64,000 nt of DNA from Seminavis robusta (taxonomy: Eukaryota > Bacillariophyta > Bacillariophyceae > Naviculales > Naviculaceae), in assembly GCA_903772945.1 (NCBI GenBank), contig CAICTM010000360.1:1-64000 (forward strand), written 5' to 3'. The notes under the pieces are model-generated. The model was given only the letters and a program-made list of their open reading frames with translations, did no database searches and was not told where the DNA came from. Positions 1 through 11,723 of this stretch are shown here, piece after piece. The position numbers were made by a program, and so were the translations under genes. Each line of letters starts with the position of its first letter. Within the stretch, counting starts at the first letter, position 1.

Positions 1-972
1 ATAATACATGTTACACCTGTTACCACGTATACACGGGTGATACATATAATACACATTACATGCATAACACGTGTTACACGCTAACACGTGTTACACGCTA
101 ACATGTCATAACACGTGTTGCGCGCTGACTGAGGTACTTACATGGGTTCATACTGGTCCCTACAGAAGTGGTTGACAATGGAAGTGGTTGACATGGTAGA
201 ATTCAAGGCCAGATCTTCCACAGCTTCGTCAGTGAGCCTTCAAAAGTATATGAATGCAAAGAAAATGGTCCTGTGAGCTTGACCAAGCCTGATAAAGAGA
301 GTGGGGGCAGGAGAATGAAGAAGGAGTTGAATGGAGAGAAATCTTCTATCTTTCCACAGAAACAGTCTTCTTGGCTTCAACAAAGCCATACCACATTGCC
401 TACTTACCCACAATGATGGTACTATCTTCAAATAACAACAGAAACCTCTGTATCCTTCAAACAAACAAGAGAAGAGAGGTTGTTGTCATGGTGGTTCTTT
501 GTGGTGGAGATTGGTGTTGAAGCCATTTTGCGAACGGTCACTCGAACGGTCACGGTGGCTGGCTGGCGACCGTGTAATACGTGTAATACGTGTTATACGT
601 ATTATACGGGAATACGTAGAATACGCATTGTACGTATTACATGTATTACATCGCGTGCGTTTGAGGGTCTCTCCAGCAATGTACATGTAAAGACTTGGGT
701 TAAAGGAATCATAAATACATGGGTTGAAGGAATCATGTCCCATCGCAACATCTGAGATTCTTTGGAGGAACAAGTACAAGCAGCCAATCTACATGTATGA
801 GAAGACACTTACTTCATTATGCTTCCAGACGCAACAGCGCAGTTTTTATCCTGTTTTCGAAAGGCTTTAAAGTACATGACACACACTAACAAAGTAGTAA
901 TCTACTGGTGCCGGTACATCGTACCCAGTTCGCTTCTCAATCCCATTGTTACACTATATAAACCAGGGAGCT
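1..972. repeat. Gene-free stretch with short-unit repeats
   Basis: I find no convincing gene here. Near 64-120 a 17-nt unit containing the palindrome ACACGTGT occurs as two perfect copies followed by degenerate ones. From 571 to 650 there are about nine copies of a 9-nt unit resembling CGTGTAATA, and the 11-nt word CGAACGGTCAC is repeated just upstream (about 531-552). Short open frames across the second block encode only periodic residues and look spurious. The stretch could be subtelomeric or repeat-derived DNA, but the window does not show which. Confidence 0.55.
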
Positions 973-3273
973 CTACTCGTGTGGTTCATTCATTGCCTCC
1001 TGCAGAGAGTGGTAACCCTCACGGTCCGGTGTGTCATATGTCTTGTCCCAAGCCCATGGCTCATCCTTGTCACTGTATCGTTCGAGTGCGTGAGTCTGAA
1101 AGGGCATGGGCACAGTGGCGGTTCCTGGAGCTTGATTGCCGTCCAAAAACGGCACGAGCTTTTTCACCCCCACGGTATCCGGCGACACAAAGACCCCCAA
1201 CTCCCACGATTTGACATGAAGGTACTTCTGGCCATTCTTTGTACTGATGGTCCCCCAAGCCGGTCGAGAAATGTTGTGTGAGGTCACTACCAGCCAATCA
1301 AAGCCATCCTGGCTGTCGTTGGTCTGGTAGTAGGACTTGATGTGTGGGACATAATTGGGCTTGGCCAATGGATTCTTGTCGCTGCCACGAGACGATGTCC
1401 ACTTGCGCCAGAGTGGATCCAGAAATGGTTTGCGGACAGCATCGTGTCTTCCTGGCACAGAACCCCCACCAGCATATCCTTCCACCGAGTCTCGAATTTC
1501 CCCTGCCGTTGGCCAGACGAATTTCAAGCGCAGATCAGATGCCGTCTCGCCCGTTTGTGCAGAGTGCGTATCCATGGAGCTTTGTAGATCTTTCAAATAC
1601 GGGACGGATGTGACTCCAATGGATGAAAATTGACAAACGACAGGACGGAGATCGGTGGCAGTTGCTGTGGACGTGCATCGGCGAATGGTATTGCGCAACT
1701 TGATTTGCCCCATGGCTTGTGGTACACGACTATTCCCATGGTCGTCCATGTCGTAGTATCCCGGGACGGATGGAATCAAGACGCCTTTGGCGCCGGAGTA
1801 ATCATAGCGTGCCAGCGCTTCTACCAAGGTTTCCCGTGCCTTTCCCGTCCAGTTTCTCTGTTTGTGGTATCCGTAGGATTCCATATAATGGACCAGCGTT
1901 TCCTCAAAGTCAATGGTCGTTGTATCACCTTCCTCCTCCTTTTTCTTTGGAAACTCTTCGACATAGGCTGCATTGACTTTGACATGATCCCCGCTTCGTA
2001 GATTGCCCGTACTAATGACGACACGAATCTTGTTGCTGTATCCCACCAAGAACATTTTGGTGTGGTGTGTACCAAAGGGGAACTTGTATCGCAGCGGGTT
2101 AATGGCAGTATTGGGATCGGCTCCTGGATTGAGTTGTTGGAAATCCACCGTGGCAGGCCAATCGGTAGGGGAGGGTTGCTTGTCTGTGTGAAAGATGACG
2201 GCATTGGGAATGGATCCATTGACCAGTTCGGGCAAGAGTTCTTTGAGATTTTCAAATTCAATGAGGTAGTTGGCCATGGCCATGAATGAAATGCTAGAGG
2301 TGTCGTTGCTGCTGTTTGACAGTACCAGTTCCCGTGGCGTTTGGCATTGACTCCAACACCAATGCGATCGATCCGGGACGCATTGTCGCATTTGGATATC
2401 ACCGGGTGTGGTCAATAGTTTGATGGGAGCTTCCATCCGGGTCGTAGTCGACAGGATCGTTGGTCGATGCGTCGTGTTGATTTTGGGTGCTGTTTTGGTC
2501 TTTTTGGGATTGGATTTCTCGTCGTCATCGTGGTGGTTCTTGACAGGAGGACGGTGCCGCTTGGGATGCGCATTTTCTTCCTCACTGCTGCTGCTGGTGC
2601 TGCTATCACTATCCGACATCATGGTACGCTTTGTCTCTTTTTTGGCAGTAGTCGGATCCATGACGGTGAGGAGTGCCGCCTCCAAATGTTTGCAGACTGG
2701 TACTTGATTTCGGTTGCGTGGATCCTGATTGCGCAATCGATCAAAGGCGACACAGGCACAATGCACAATCATGGCACGACCCGTGGCCAAATCTCCCTTC
2801 GCCGAAAGCTTGTAGCTGCTGCCCGTGCCTTGCGCCTTCCAATGAAACTCAAAGCCCGTGGGCCCCGACGCTCCAGCGGATACCAGAGTCGGAGTGTCGG
2901 CCGTTTGGCGGGAATTGACCTTGAGGAAATGATCCTTGGTTAGACCAGGAATCCATTTGGGAGCAGCAGCATTGGATTTCACAGTTTCCTTCTTCTTGAG
3001 GTTCGCTTTCTTCTTGTCATTTTTGGTCGTCAGTTTCTCTTCTTTCTTGTGTTCCACCACTAGTAGTAAATCTCGGTCTTGAATCTTGGCGTCTGCGAGC
3101 GTCATTTGCTTGTCGGCATTGAGGCGGACGTGCTGACGGCGCAAGGAGATGGCGGAGGAGAGTCCGAATTTTCGTCGCGCCAATTGATGCAATTCTTCCA
3201 GTGTCGTCCCATGCGGATCCAATGTCACCTTCTCTCGCTTCTTGGACAAGGATAAGCAGATTGTAATTGTCAT
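973..3273 (-). CDS. TDP1: Tyrosyl-DNA phosphodiesterase 1 (TDP1), with N-terminal ubiquitin-like and SWIM-like regions
   Basis: This single-exon gene encodes 766 aa. TDP1 is a nuclear phospholipase-D-fold enzyme that removes stalled topoisomerase I peptides and other adducts from DNA 3' ends. Both HKN catalytic sets are visible: GTHHTKM (H404, K406) with N424 in STGNL, and HIKSYYQ (H644, K646) with N667 in SHNIS. The spacings of 20 and 23 residues equal those of human TDP1 (263/283 and 493/516), so the enzyme should be active. The N-terminal 80 residues look ubiquitin-like. Residues 172-196 form a C-x-C-x19-C-x-H pattern (C172, C174, C194, H196) like a SWIM zinc finger. Residues 215-260 are an acidic/serine and lysine-rich linker. 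The ATG at 3273 is in frame with the ubiquitin-like start. The gene is divergent from the PPR gene. Identification as TDP1 is firm; the N-terminal domain calls are inference. Confidence 0.93.
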   Translation of the reverse strand: MTITICLSLSKKREKVTLDPHGTTLEELHQLARRKFGLSSAISLRRQHVRLNADKQMTLADAKIQDRDLLLVVEHKKEEKLTTKNDKKKANLKKKETVKSNAAAPKWIPGLTKDHFLKVNSRQTADTPTLVSAGASGPTGFEFHWKAQGTGSSYKLSAKGDLATGRAMIVHCACVAFDRLRNQDPRNRNQVPVCKHLEAALLTVMDPTTAKKETKRTMMSDSDSSTSSSSEEENAHPKRHRPPVKNHHDDDEKSNPKKTKTAPKINTTHRPTILSTTTRMEAPIKLLTTPGDIQMRQCVPDRSHWCWSQCQTPRELVLSNSSNDTSSISFMAMANYLIEFENLKELLPELVNGSIPNAVIFHTDKQPSPTDWPATVDFQQLNPGADPNTAINPLRYKFPFGTHHTKMFLVGYSNKIRVVISTGNLRSGDHVKVNAAYVEEFPKKKEEEGDTTTIDFEETLVHYMESYGYHKQRNWTGKARETLVEALARYDYSGAKGVLIPSVPGYYDMDDHGNSRVPQAMGQIKLRNTIRRCTSTATATDLRPVVCQFSSIGVTSVPYLKDLQSSMDTHSAQTGETASDLRLKFVWPTAGEIRDSVEGYAGGGSVPGRHDAVRKPFLDPLWRKWTSSRGSDKNPLAKPNYVPHIKSYYQTNDSQDGFDWLVVTSHNISRPAWGTISTKNGQKYLHVKSWELGVFVSPDTVGVKKLVPFLDGNQAPGTATVPMPFQTHALERYSDKDEPWAWDKTYDTPDREGYHSLQEAMNEPHE

Positions 3274-3653
3274 GGTGGTGCTTGAGTTTGATTCGATTCA
3301 TTTGGTTTTCATACACTTACTTTTCAATGCCACAAGCAATTTCCAGCAAATGACAAATAATGAAATGATCCGAGTGTGATCTTTTTGGGCGAAATATGAA
3401 AGTTGCGCCCGAATAATTCGACCTTTTCGATGTATCATTCGATCATCCGGCTCTTCCTGTCCACTCGTGAATTATCATTCGTGATTAAAGTACGTTTTTG
3501 GCTCTTCTTTACAAAGATTGACACCAACACCTCACCAACCTCCTTGGATTTTCTTTGGAGCTGAGCAAAACCCAACTGTCCAACAGATCCCTTGGGCTTC
3601 CCCATCTTATATGTCTCTACAACGGCAAAGACAACCGAATGAGCAAAAGAACC
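3274..3653. promoter_or_regulatory. Shared intergenic region between divergent TDP1 and PPR genes
   Basis: About 380 bp separate two divergent start codons, so both promoters and 5' UTRs must lie here. It is AT-richer than the flanking exons. I recognise no specific element. Confidence 0.4.
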
Positions 3654-6600
3654 ATGGCTCGTGGTAGTAGAAAGCAGCAGATAATTGGCCGCACTTGTCT
3701 GCTACCCATCCTAGTCGCGATCCTTTGTCCCACGGCCCAAGCTCTCGTGGGTCGTCCTGCACAGCATCATTTGTCCACACATCATTATTTTGGTACCAGT
3801 GGACAACGGTATCATCATTATTCCCACCTGATATCCAATGATGCGAGAAGAAGAAGGAACGCTTTTGGGGTAGTGCTACAAGCAGAACGAGAAGTTGAAT
3901 ATCTAAATTCAGAATCTGAGGGATTGGAGCAAAACAATAACAATGATGAAGATGGCGGCAAAGAAGAAGATGAGGAGGACGAGGAGGAAATGATATCATC
4001 TGGAGAAGATTACGGAAAACAATCACTGCTGGAAATTTACGCCCGCGATCGAAAATGGCTGGAAAAGGCCACCGACATGATCCTAGATCACCCCCTGGGA
4101 GAATTGACACCCGATGATATTGACAACATGACCACATTAATGGCGGCATGGGTACATCGACGATCCGCCGAAGGAGCCATTGCCGTCGAACGACTACTCA
4201 AACGCGTCGTGGACGACATGAGAGCCGACAATCCACAAATTCAAGTCAATCCGAGAATGTACGAACTCGCCATGGATGCATGGGCTAGAAGTGGAGCATC
4301 GGGATCGGCCGAACGAGCCCAACAAATTCATGATATCATGGCACAGACGTATGCCGATACGGGGGATCCCACCATGCGGCCCACCACCAATACGTACAAT
4401 ATTCTCATTGCGGCCCATGGTAAACGAGGGGATGGACTCGATCAGGCGGAAACTATCTTGCAAGAAATGATCCATTCCGGGACCAACACAAGTTGTTTTC
4501 CCGACACGTTTACCTTCAATACACTCCTGGGGGCCTATGCCAGATCCAATGACACACAGAGAGCCATGGAACGAGCACCCGAACTAATGGAATTGATGCA
4601 AGAGCTGGACATTCCGCAAAATGCTTATACATTTACGGCACTCCAAAATGTGTATGCCACATCGGGACACTCTGATTCGGCAGTCAAAGCCTTGCAGGTG
4701 CTCCAGACCATGCTCTCCATGTACGGGGAAGGCAATGTACTGGCCAAACCTTCCATTGCCAATTACAATGCCGTACTGACGGCGCTGTCACGCAGTCACC
4801 ACAGCAAACAATCGGCCGAAATGGCCGCGGCCATTCTCGAAAAAATGGAGAGTGAATGGGATGTCCGACCGGATCGCATGAGTTATGCCTTGACCATTTT
4901 GGCATGTGTGCGCTGCAGAGAAGATTATGGTATTGAAAAGGCCGAAGAGCTCCTGCTCAAAATGGAAGCGCGAGCAGAAGAAGATGAACGAAAGAGACAG
5001 GAGGTTTCCAGTGCCGCACCGCCCAGTGTCGTGTTGGATGCCGAATGCTTCAATGTCATCTTGACAGCCTTGTCCAAGAGCGCGGCACCCAATGCCACTG
5101 AACGAAGCATTGCCATTATGGAACGTATGAAACAACATGCAGCAGGTAAGTCCAGGACGTTATCATTTTGTGTGTGTGTGTGTGTCGACCATCACCAGGA
5201 TGGCAGCTCACAAAAACACTTGTTTTCTGCAGCGGGACACGATGGGATCATGCCCACCATCCGATCTTGGAATGCCCTGCTCAATACCATATCGCGATCC
5301 AAAGCCGACAATGCTGGCCACAAAGCAGAACAAATAGTGAAACACATGCTTGAATCGTACAAGAATGGGATGCCCAATGTTCAGCCAAATGCATACAGGT
5401 AAGTACTGTAGACTGGTATGGAGTGAAACTCTTGCAAAAGTTCTATTCTATTCTCACCAGTGTGCACCGACAGTTTCACAGCTGTGTTACATGGATTCCA
5501 AAGGTCCCGTGACCGCAATGCAGTCCATCGCGCCGATGAAGTGCTTCGATGGATGGAACGGCTCTACGAGGATAAAGAAATCCAGGACCCACCAGGTGAG
5601 TGAACGAAATTGTGTTGCTCGCACAACATCATATATATATATATATATCAGTATAATGCTTACAAATTACTTTTAGACGTATTTCACTACACCATCGTTT
5701 GTAATCTCTGGTACCGATCCAACTTGCCGGAGTCACCAAAACGAGTTATGCAAATCTTGGGGCATATGACGCAAAGAGCCAAGCAAGGGTTCCCTGAAGC
5801 AAAACCCAACGTAAAGACGTATCGAACCATACTCCAGTGCTTGGCGAAAAGTGGGAGACCGGGGGAAGCAGAGGGGCTGCTGGACAGTCTCATTCGCTTA
5901 GAAGAACGAGGAGACGAACGGTACCTTGATGAATACACCTTCAATTCACTCATTAGCGCGTTGTGCAGGAGCAAAACAAAAGGTGGTGGCAAACGAGCCG
6001 AGGCAATATTGGAGAGAATGCTGGACTACAGTGAGGACCGACCAGATTGCAAGCCAGACATTCGCAGCTTTACCAATATCATACTGCACTACAAAATCAG
6101 GTAGGTGTGGGAGATGGCGTGATAAGATGCATGCAGTTTGTATTGGGCTGCGTTTTCCTGAACCATTGCTTTTCTTCCAACAAAACACAGTACTCTCCCG
6201 GACGCTCCTTACAAAGCCGAGTATCTGCTCAACCGAATGGTGTCACTTTTCAAATCAGGATACTTTCCCGATAGTCAACCCGACAACTTTGCCTTTGAAA
6301 CGACAATGAACGCCTATTCCAGTGCCAAACACAAAGATTCTGGAATCACTGCGGAGCGCATGCTCAAGCAAATGAAAGACTTGCGCGAAAACTATGGTCT
6401 CTCCAACAATCTGCTTATTGACGGTAGTATCATGAGAGCCGTCCTGTTTGCATGGAGTGTTTCCGGAGACGAAGATGCCGGACGTCGTGCCGAGTACCAC
6501 CTAGATTACATGGAACGAAAGTACGCGGCAGGCCAGCGAGACCTCAAACCCGATACCCGTTGCTACCGACTGGTCTTGAACGCGTGGGCCAAGTCGGATA

Positions 6601-7181
6601 GCTTTGAAAAGGCTCGACGAGCTTTGGGTGTCTTGAAACGAATGGAGGATCAAATGGCCAAAGGCAACGATGCGGTACATCCCAATGTCGTTTGCCATTC
6701 CTGTGTCATTAACAGCTGTGCCTTTACCAAGTCGAGCGAAGAAGTGGAAACCGAGGCCTTTCGCATTGCCGTGACTGTCTTGGACAAAATGTTGGCCTCG
6801 AAGGATTGCCAACCTTCCTCCCTGACGTATGGATGGTTCATTCAGGCATGCGGGAGACTGCGAGCATCGCAGGACTTGAAGGAAGAGCAGGTTACACGAG
6901 CCTGGAAGTTATGTTGTGAGAAGGGACTGGTCGATGGATTTGTGATCCAGCGAATGACAGGAGCCACGTCGGAACGCCTGTATAGAGAGCTGCTGGGGCC
7001 TGTTTTGGAGAAGCTAGACAGTGTAAACCCCAATGCTACAACAAAGGAGGAACTGAAGCACCTGGTGACCATCTCCAGCTTGCCCTCGGAATGGACAAGG
7101 AATTGTAATCAAGATGATGAACGGGAGAAGCATTTTCCATGGCTTTCTAATAGGCTTTCTAATAGAACCACAAATTTCTAA
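3654..7181 (+). CDS. Pentatricopeptide repeat (PPR) protein, probably organelle-targeted
   Basis: The best model has five exons (3654-5145, 5233-5398, 5474-5595, 5677-6100, 6191-7181), all GT-AG, giving 1064 aa. PPR proteins bind organellar RNA and act in its processing, stability or translation. Many 35-residue helical-pair repeats are visible, for example TYNILIAAHGKRG, TFNTLLGAYARS and CYRLVLNAWAKS. The start at 3654 has an ACCATGG context and gives a hydrophobic leader (CLLPILVAILCPTAQAL) that fits a plastid-type bipartite signal; an ATG at 3639 in weaker context would add five residues. An acidic low-complexity region (residues about 85-125) precedes the repeats. The acceptor at 5473, not the nearer AG at 5460, restores the frame and the repeat NAYSFTAVLHGF. 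Intron 1 is 87 nt, a multiple of three, with no stop. The RNA target and the organelle are unknown. Confidence 0.85.
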
Positions 7182-7901
7182 CTGCTACACTTAGACTGCT
7201 GTTGTCTGTTGCTGAACAGCCACACAAAGAAACTTGTACAGCGTAGACGAAGACTCGACTCGAGTGACTCACAACACCTGCAGAGTAGCACCGCTCGGGC
7301 AACATCAAAACTACTCCCATTGCCTGCTTCCTCCTAGCCAGCTTGCTACCGAAGCTAGCTAGATAGGGTAACCAGCTACCTGTACCGGTAGGATATCCTT
7401 GACCTTCTGGGACCTAAAGTCCGTCGAAGGGACAGATCGATCCGCAGAAAGAGACCCGGAGATCCAAAGCAAGTTGAAGTCTCGCGATCAGCCATGTCAT
7501 TGTATCTCCTTCCACATCATCCCACATTCCACATGGACAGGTAGAATCTCAAAGAACCAAATAGAATTTCGGAGCTGGAGCTGTTGAAACTTCAACAACT
7601 ATCCTAGCTTTCCCAATGGTTAGCAATTACGCAAGATTAGTACCAGTGGCTACCTGTTGACCAGTGACATGGGTGATGCTAGGGTGAGGGCGAATCGTAC
7701 GCCGTTTGCAGCACACTGGCTCCGAGGAACCCGAGAAGGGCCGAACAACACCCAAGGAGAAAACACAACACAAGCAACTTCACCTGTGAGCATTCGTCGG
7801 CGAGCATTCTGGAAGGAAGACACACTACAGATACCACAAGCAAGCAAGCAAGCAACAATCTATTCTTCTCTCTTATAAAACTCTAGTTAGCTATATACAA
7901 G
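7182..7901. other. Intergenic region upstream of glutamyl-tRNA reductase
   Basis: These 720 bp have no credible gene. They carry the PPR 3' end and the HemA promoter. A GCTAGCTAG run and a TACCGGTAGG word lie near 7350-7392, as in many other intergenic gaps of this window. Confidence 0.5.
7874..7880 (+). promoter_or_regulatory. TATA-like element upstream of HemA
   Basis: The heptamer TATAAAA lies 22 bp before the HemA start codon. If it is a true TATA box the 5' UTR would be extremely short or absent, so it may be coincidental. Confidence 0.2.
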
Positions 7902-9646
7902 ATGAGATTCAGCAGTGCAGCGTTGGCGTTTTCTCTGGTGGTGGTTGGTGCCTTGAGCCCCTCGAGTGCGTTTGTGGCGTCTCCTGCCATCACTTCTTCC
8001 AGATCATCGGCAGCCGTAGCAACTCCTGCTACGGCTCTCTCCATGGTGGCCACCAACGAGGTTGTCACGAGCGAAGCCAAGCCACGAAAGACACGAGAGG
8101 TGAGTTGAATGGCAACTATCCTGACAAGAGCGGAAGTTTTGAAGTGTTTTGGGTCTCACAATTTTGCGTTTTTCGTTTTTCTTTAATTTTTCAGGAACGT
8201 CTCCAACTGGCTTCCAAGGGTCTTCAAGTCCACGTGGTCGGTCTCTCCATTCACCACTGCAAAGTAGAAGTCCGTGAGAAATTGGCCATTGCCGAAGCCG
8301 AGTGGAATGCCGCTTCCAACGAAATTATTGCCGATGGCGTCGTGGCCGAAGCGGCCGTCTTGAGTACCTGCAATCGCTTTGAAGTCTACTACTCGGCATC
8401 CGATCCTCGCGCCGCCATGGCCAGTGTCACGGAATACTTGGCCCAACGATCCGGTCTTCCCGTGTCGGTCCTTCGTCAGAATCTATTCATGCTGTCGGGA
8501 GACGATGCCGTCTGGCACATTATGCGAGTCTCGGGAGGATTGGATTCCCTCATTGTGGGAGAAGGACAAATTCTATCCCAAGTTCGTCAGTGCTACTTGC
8601 ATTCCGTCGAAGAAGATGGATGCGGTGGAAAAGTCTTGGCCCGGCTCTTGAACAATGCCTTGGCGGCTGGAAAGCGCGTTCGTTCCGAAACGGCCATTTC
8701 CAAGGGATCCGTCAGTATTTCCTCGGCCGCCGTCGAACTCTCCGAAATGCTCTCCATGCCTGACTTGAATCTGCCCTTTTCGGAAGCTCGTTTGACCGTC
8801 GTGGGAGCCGGAAAAATGACCCGATTGCTCGTTATTCACTTGGCATCGCGTGGTTTGGAAAAGATTACCATTGTCAACCGATCCGTGGGACGACCTCAGG
8901 AACTCCAGGAAGAGTTTCCCGATGTCGATATTGAAATCAAATTGATGGATGACTTGTGGGATGTCGTGGGACGCTCCGATATTGTCTACACAGCAACTTC
9001 TTCCGTCGATTATGTTGTGGACGAACAAAAACTAGAAGAAAATGGATTGGCCAGTGGAAGACCTTTGATGTTGGTGGATATTTCCGTTCCTCGTAATGTC
9101 AACGATGACTGCAAGAATGTAAGCAATCGTGTTGCTTGTCTTTTTATATCTGTTTCGATTTCATCATCTCACTTTTCTTCCGCCTTACCTTGCCTGCTTA
9201 TTATGGTACAGATTGAAAGTGTTACGGCCTACAGTGTCGATGACCTCAAGGCTGTTGTCGCCAAGAACACTGCCATGAGACAACGCGAAATGATCGAAGC
9301 CGAAAACCTCCTCCGGGAAGAAGCCGACGCCTTTATTGGCTGGAGGGAGTCTCTGTCGGCCATCCCCACTATCAATCAACTCCAGGAACGTGCCAACACG
9401 TTCCGTGAGGAAGAATTGCAAAGGTGCACTCGCAAACTCTCCAATGCCAACTTGAACGATAAGGAATTGGAGGCTGTCGAACGCTTGTCCAGGGGAATTG
9501 TCAATAAACTCTTGCATGGACCCATGGCACATCTGCGCAAGACAGAATCGGTAGAGGGAAAACAGGCTACTTTGAAGGAATTGAATGCCATGTTCCGCCT
9601 CGACGAGGAAGCTAATGGACGTGGAAGAAGCAACCGCAGAAGATAG
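7902..9646 (+). CDS. HEMA: Glutamyl-tRNA reductase, plastid (HemA)
   Basis: Three exons (7902-8099, 8195-9118, 9212-9646) give 518 aa. The enzyme reduces glutamyl-tRNA with NADPH to glutamate-1-semialdehyde, the first committed step of haem and chlorophyll synthesis, in the plastid stroma. Residues 1-25 are a signal peptide ending in SSAFVA, the bipartite plastid signal of diatoms, and residues 25-60 form a Ser/Ala-rich transit peptide. The catalytic Cys125 sits in LSTCNRFEVY, and GEGQILSQV is the substrate-recognition motif. A Rossmann NADPH domain (VVGAGKMTRLL) and a C-terminal dimerisation helix follow. Exon 1 carries essentially only the targeting presequence. Intron 2 is 93 nt, divisible by three and stop-free, so a retained form would insert 31 residues in the NADPH-domain region. 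The family call is secure. Confidence 0.96.
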
Positions 9647-9968
9647 ATGGGTTGTCTTCTTACTACTACTCTAGAGAGAAATGGAAATCGTGGCGGCTAA
9701 TGCTACGCTACGTGTACAGTAAACAACAAACAAAACAAAACCTTACAGTAATTGCCTATAGATTCAACCTTCTGTCTTCCATGATGCGTTACTTCTAATA
9801 ATGGGTTGTAGCTAGCTAGTAGTGACCACTTTTGAGACTTCTCGGCGATTCCATTGCCTCTCTTTATGGAGTCCTCAGTCAGTTAGTTCGAGCACCCTCG
9901 TCGTAACGGTATCACATCTAAGGCAGACATTACTACCGTATCCAGCTAGTAGCTCGACTCGAAACGAC
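9647..9968. other. Convergent 3' intergenic region (HemA / APC7)
   Basis: Two convergent genes end here 322 bp apart, so both 3' UTRs and polyadenylation regions must be inside. A CAAACAAAACAAAACC stretch follows the HemA stop. I see no further gene. Confidence 0.4.
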
Positions 9969-11723
9969 TCAGTACGTAGGACTTCCTCCTCGATAACTCT
10001 GGGCACTGTCGGTGGACGGAGCGTCATGCACGACCTCATCGTCTGGATCATTGGCATTGTCCCCTCTCATGGTTTTCTCCAGCCGTTCCAGCGCCCTCTG
10101 AGCTTCTGTATTCATTGGATTCATGGAAAGAGCCGTATGAAAGGAGTGGATTGCATCGGTGTAATTGTCCGCCAACACATAGATTTGCCCCAACCGACTC
10201 TGCAATACATCCTGTCCCTGGAGGCTACTCTGGGCATTGGTCAATCCCTCAATACCCTGTTGGAGCAACTGAATACAAGTTTCGTAATCCTTTTCTTGCT
10301 GGTAAATTGTCACCAATGCCATGAGAGGCCGCAACGAGCTTGGATCCAACATGAGCGCTTTCCGTAGTGCTCGCTTGGCTTTGGCCATGCCTTCTTCTCC
10401 ATCCGGACTCCGCAGCTGTCCTTGTGCCAGAGCCAACCCGACCAATGTAATGGCTCGAGGGTCTCGGGGTGCTGCCGAAATGGCTTCCTTCGCAGCACAA
10501 ATGGCCTCCTTGTACTTGCCAGCAGCCAGGTACGAATCTACAAGGCCCTCATAACTCGTGACATCGGGAGCCACTTCGTTGGATCTAAAAAAGGAGACTG
10601 CCGCATGATCCGGGCGATTGTCGGCTAAAAGAATGGCACCCCGCAAGCGATGAGCAAAGGCGTGTCGTTGGTCCATGCTAATGGCTTTTTCCACAAATGC
10701 CAGGGCCTTATTATACACCGATGTGCAGGACAATGTTAGCAATTAATTCATTGGCAAATGTGAATAGCGCACAACACAACTTTCTACCGAAACAGGAATG
10801 AATCCTACCTTTTCATGATCATTGCGACTCTCATGGTACAAGGCCAGAGTAGCCCAAGCTTCGGGTCGTTTGTCATCCACATCCAACAAGTTGGAGGCCA
10901 ACTGGTTTAATTCATCTTGGGCATTTTTGCGTGCCAAAATTTGACCGTATTGATCCATACACTCGACATTGGTGTCTTCCAACTGTCTCACTCTGGCGAA
11001 CGTCCTGGCGGCCCCTTCCTCATCATTCATTTGATGCTGGAGGGTAGCAATTCGTAGTAACAAATAGACATTATTTGGAAAGGTCCGTTCCAAAGCAACG
11101 AATTGCTGTAGAGCATTGGCTGTTTGGTGTCGATGTTTGGCAAAATGTGCATTGACCATATCCACCAAAGGCAGCAAGGCATTATCCTGCAAAGAGGCAT
11201 TGCGAGCGACAAACCCTCGATTGATGGCTTCCAATACTTGTGATTTGTCGGCTCCCAGAGTGGCCAGCCATTCCACAGCTTCCAAGACATATGGATTCTG
11301 CACCAGACTTTCCAAAAAGGATTCAATGGCTGTATCATTCCGCCCCGAAGCCAGATATAAGTTTCCCAGCGTCATGTTCATTTCCAGAGATCGGGCCGTC
11401 TTGGGTACCATTTCGAGTACAGCCGATGCCTCTACTACATTTCCCAGCGCCTGAAGACACTGAGCTTCTTTCCATCGATACGTGTGTGACTTCATGCGAC
11501 GATAAAAGGAAACAGCCCGTCTGTATTGTTGGGTGGCATGGGCACAATCGGCCATGAGAGCCCACGCCAACCGTGGATCCCGTCCTTCTTGCTCCGCCTT
11601 GGCAAGTTCCATTCGAGCTGCTACTTCGCAGCTCTTGTACTGTTTGGACTTGAACAAATCGACACATTCGCGCTGCAGAGGTGTCGTTGGGAGCTCTGGA
11701 TCGGTATACACAGGGTCGTCCAT
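9969..11723 (-). CDS. APC7: Anaphase-promoting complex subunit 7 (TPR protein)
   Basis: Two exons (11723-10809 and 10706-9969; intron 99 nt, phase 0) give 550 aa, close to animal APC7. APC7 is a tetratricopeptide scaffold in the TPR lobe of the anaphase-promoting complex, the nuclear ubiquitin ligase that drives mitotic exit. TPR helices run through the whole protein. The segments [12 protein letters not shown] and [15 protein letters not shown] match the N-terminal APC7 signature, and [18 protein letters not shown] with [20 protein letters not shown] matches its C-terminal repeats, ending in the acidic tail seen in APC7. The splice joins HEK directly to ALAFVEKAI as in homologues. The close relatives CDC27, CDC16 and CDC23 fit less well. 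Confidence 0.85.

Noticed and set aside
486-779. Open frames on both strands across 480-800
   Set aside because: They translate the 9-nt tandem repeat into periodic Ile/Arg/Thr or Asn/Thr/Tyr strings, with no domain or splice logic.
819-2300. Several plus-strand ORFs antisense to TDP1
   Set aside because: They are shadows of the minus-strand coding sequence with no independent motif.
5399-5460. Acceptor at 5460 for PPR intron 2
   Set aside because: It breaks the reading frame. The AG at 5473 restores both frame and repeat consensus.
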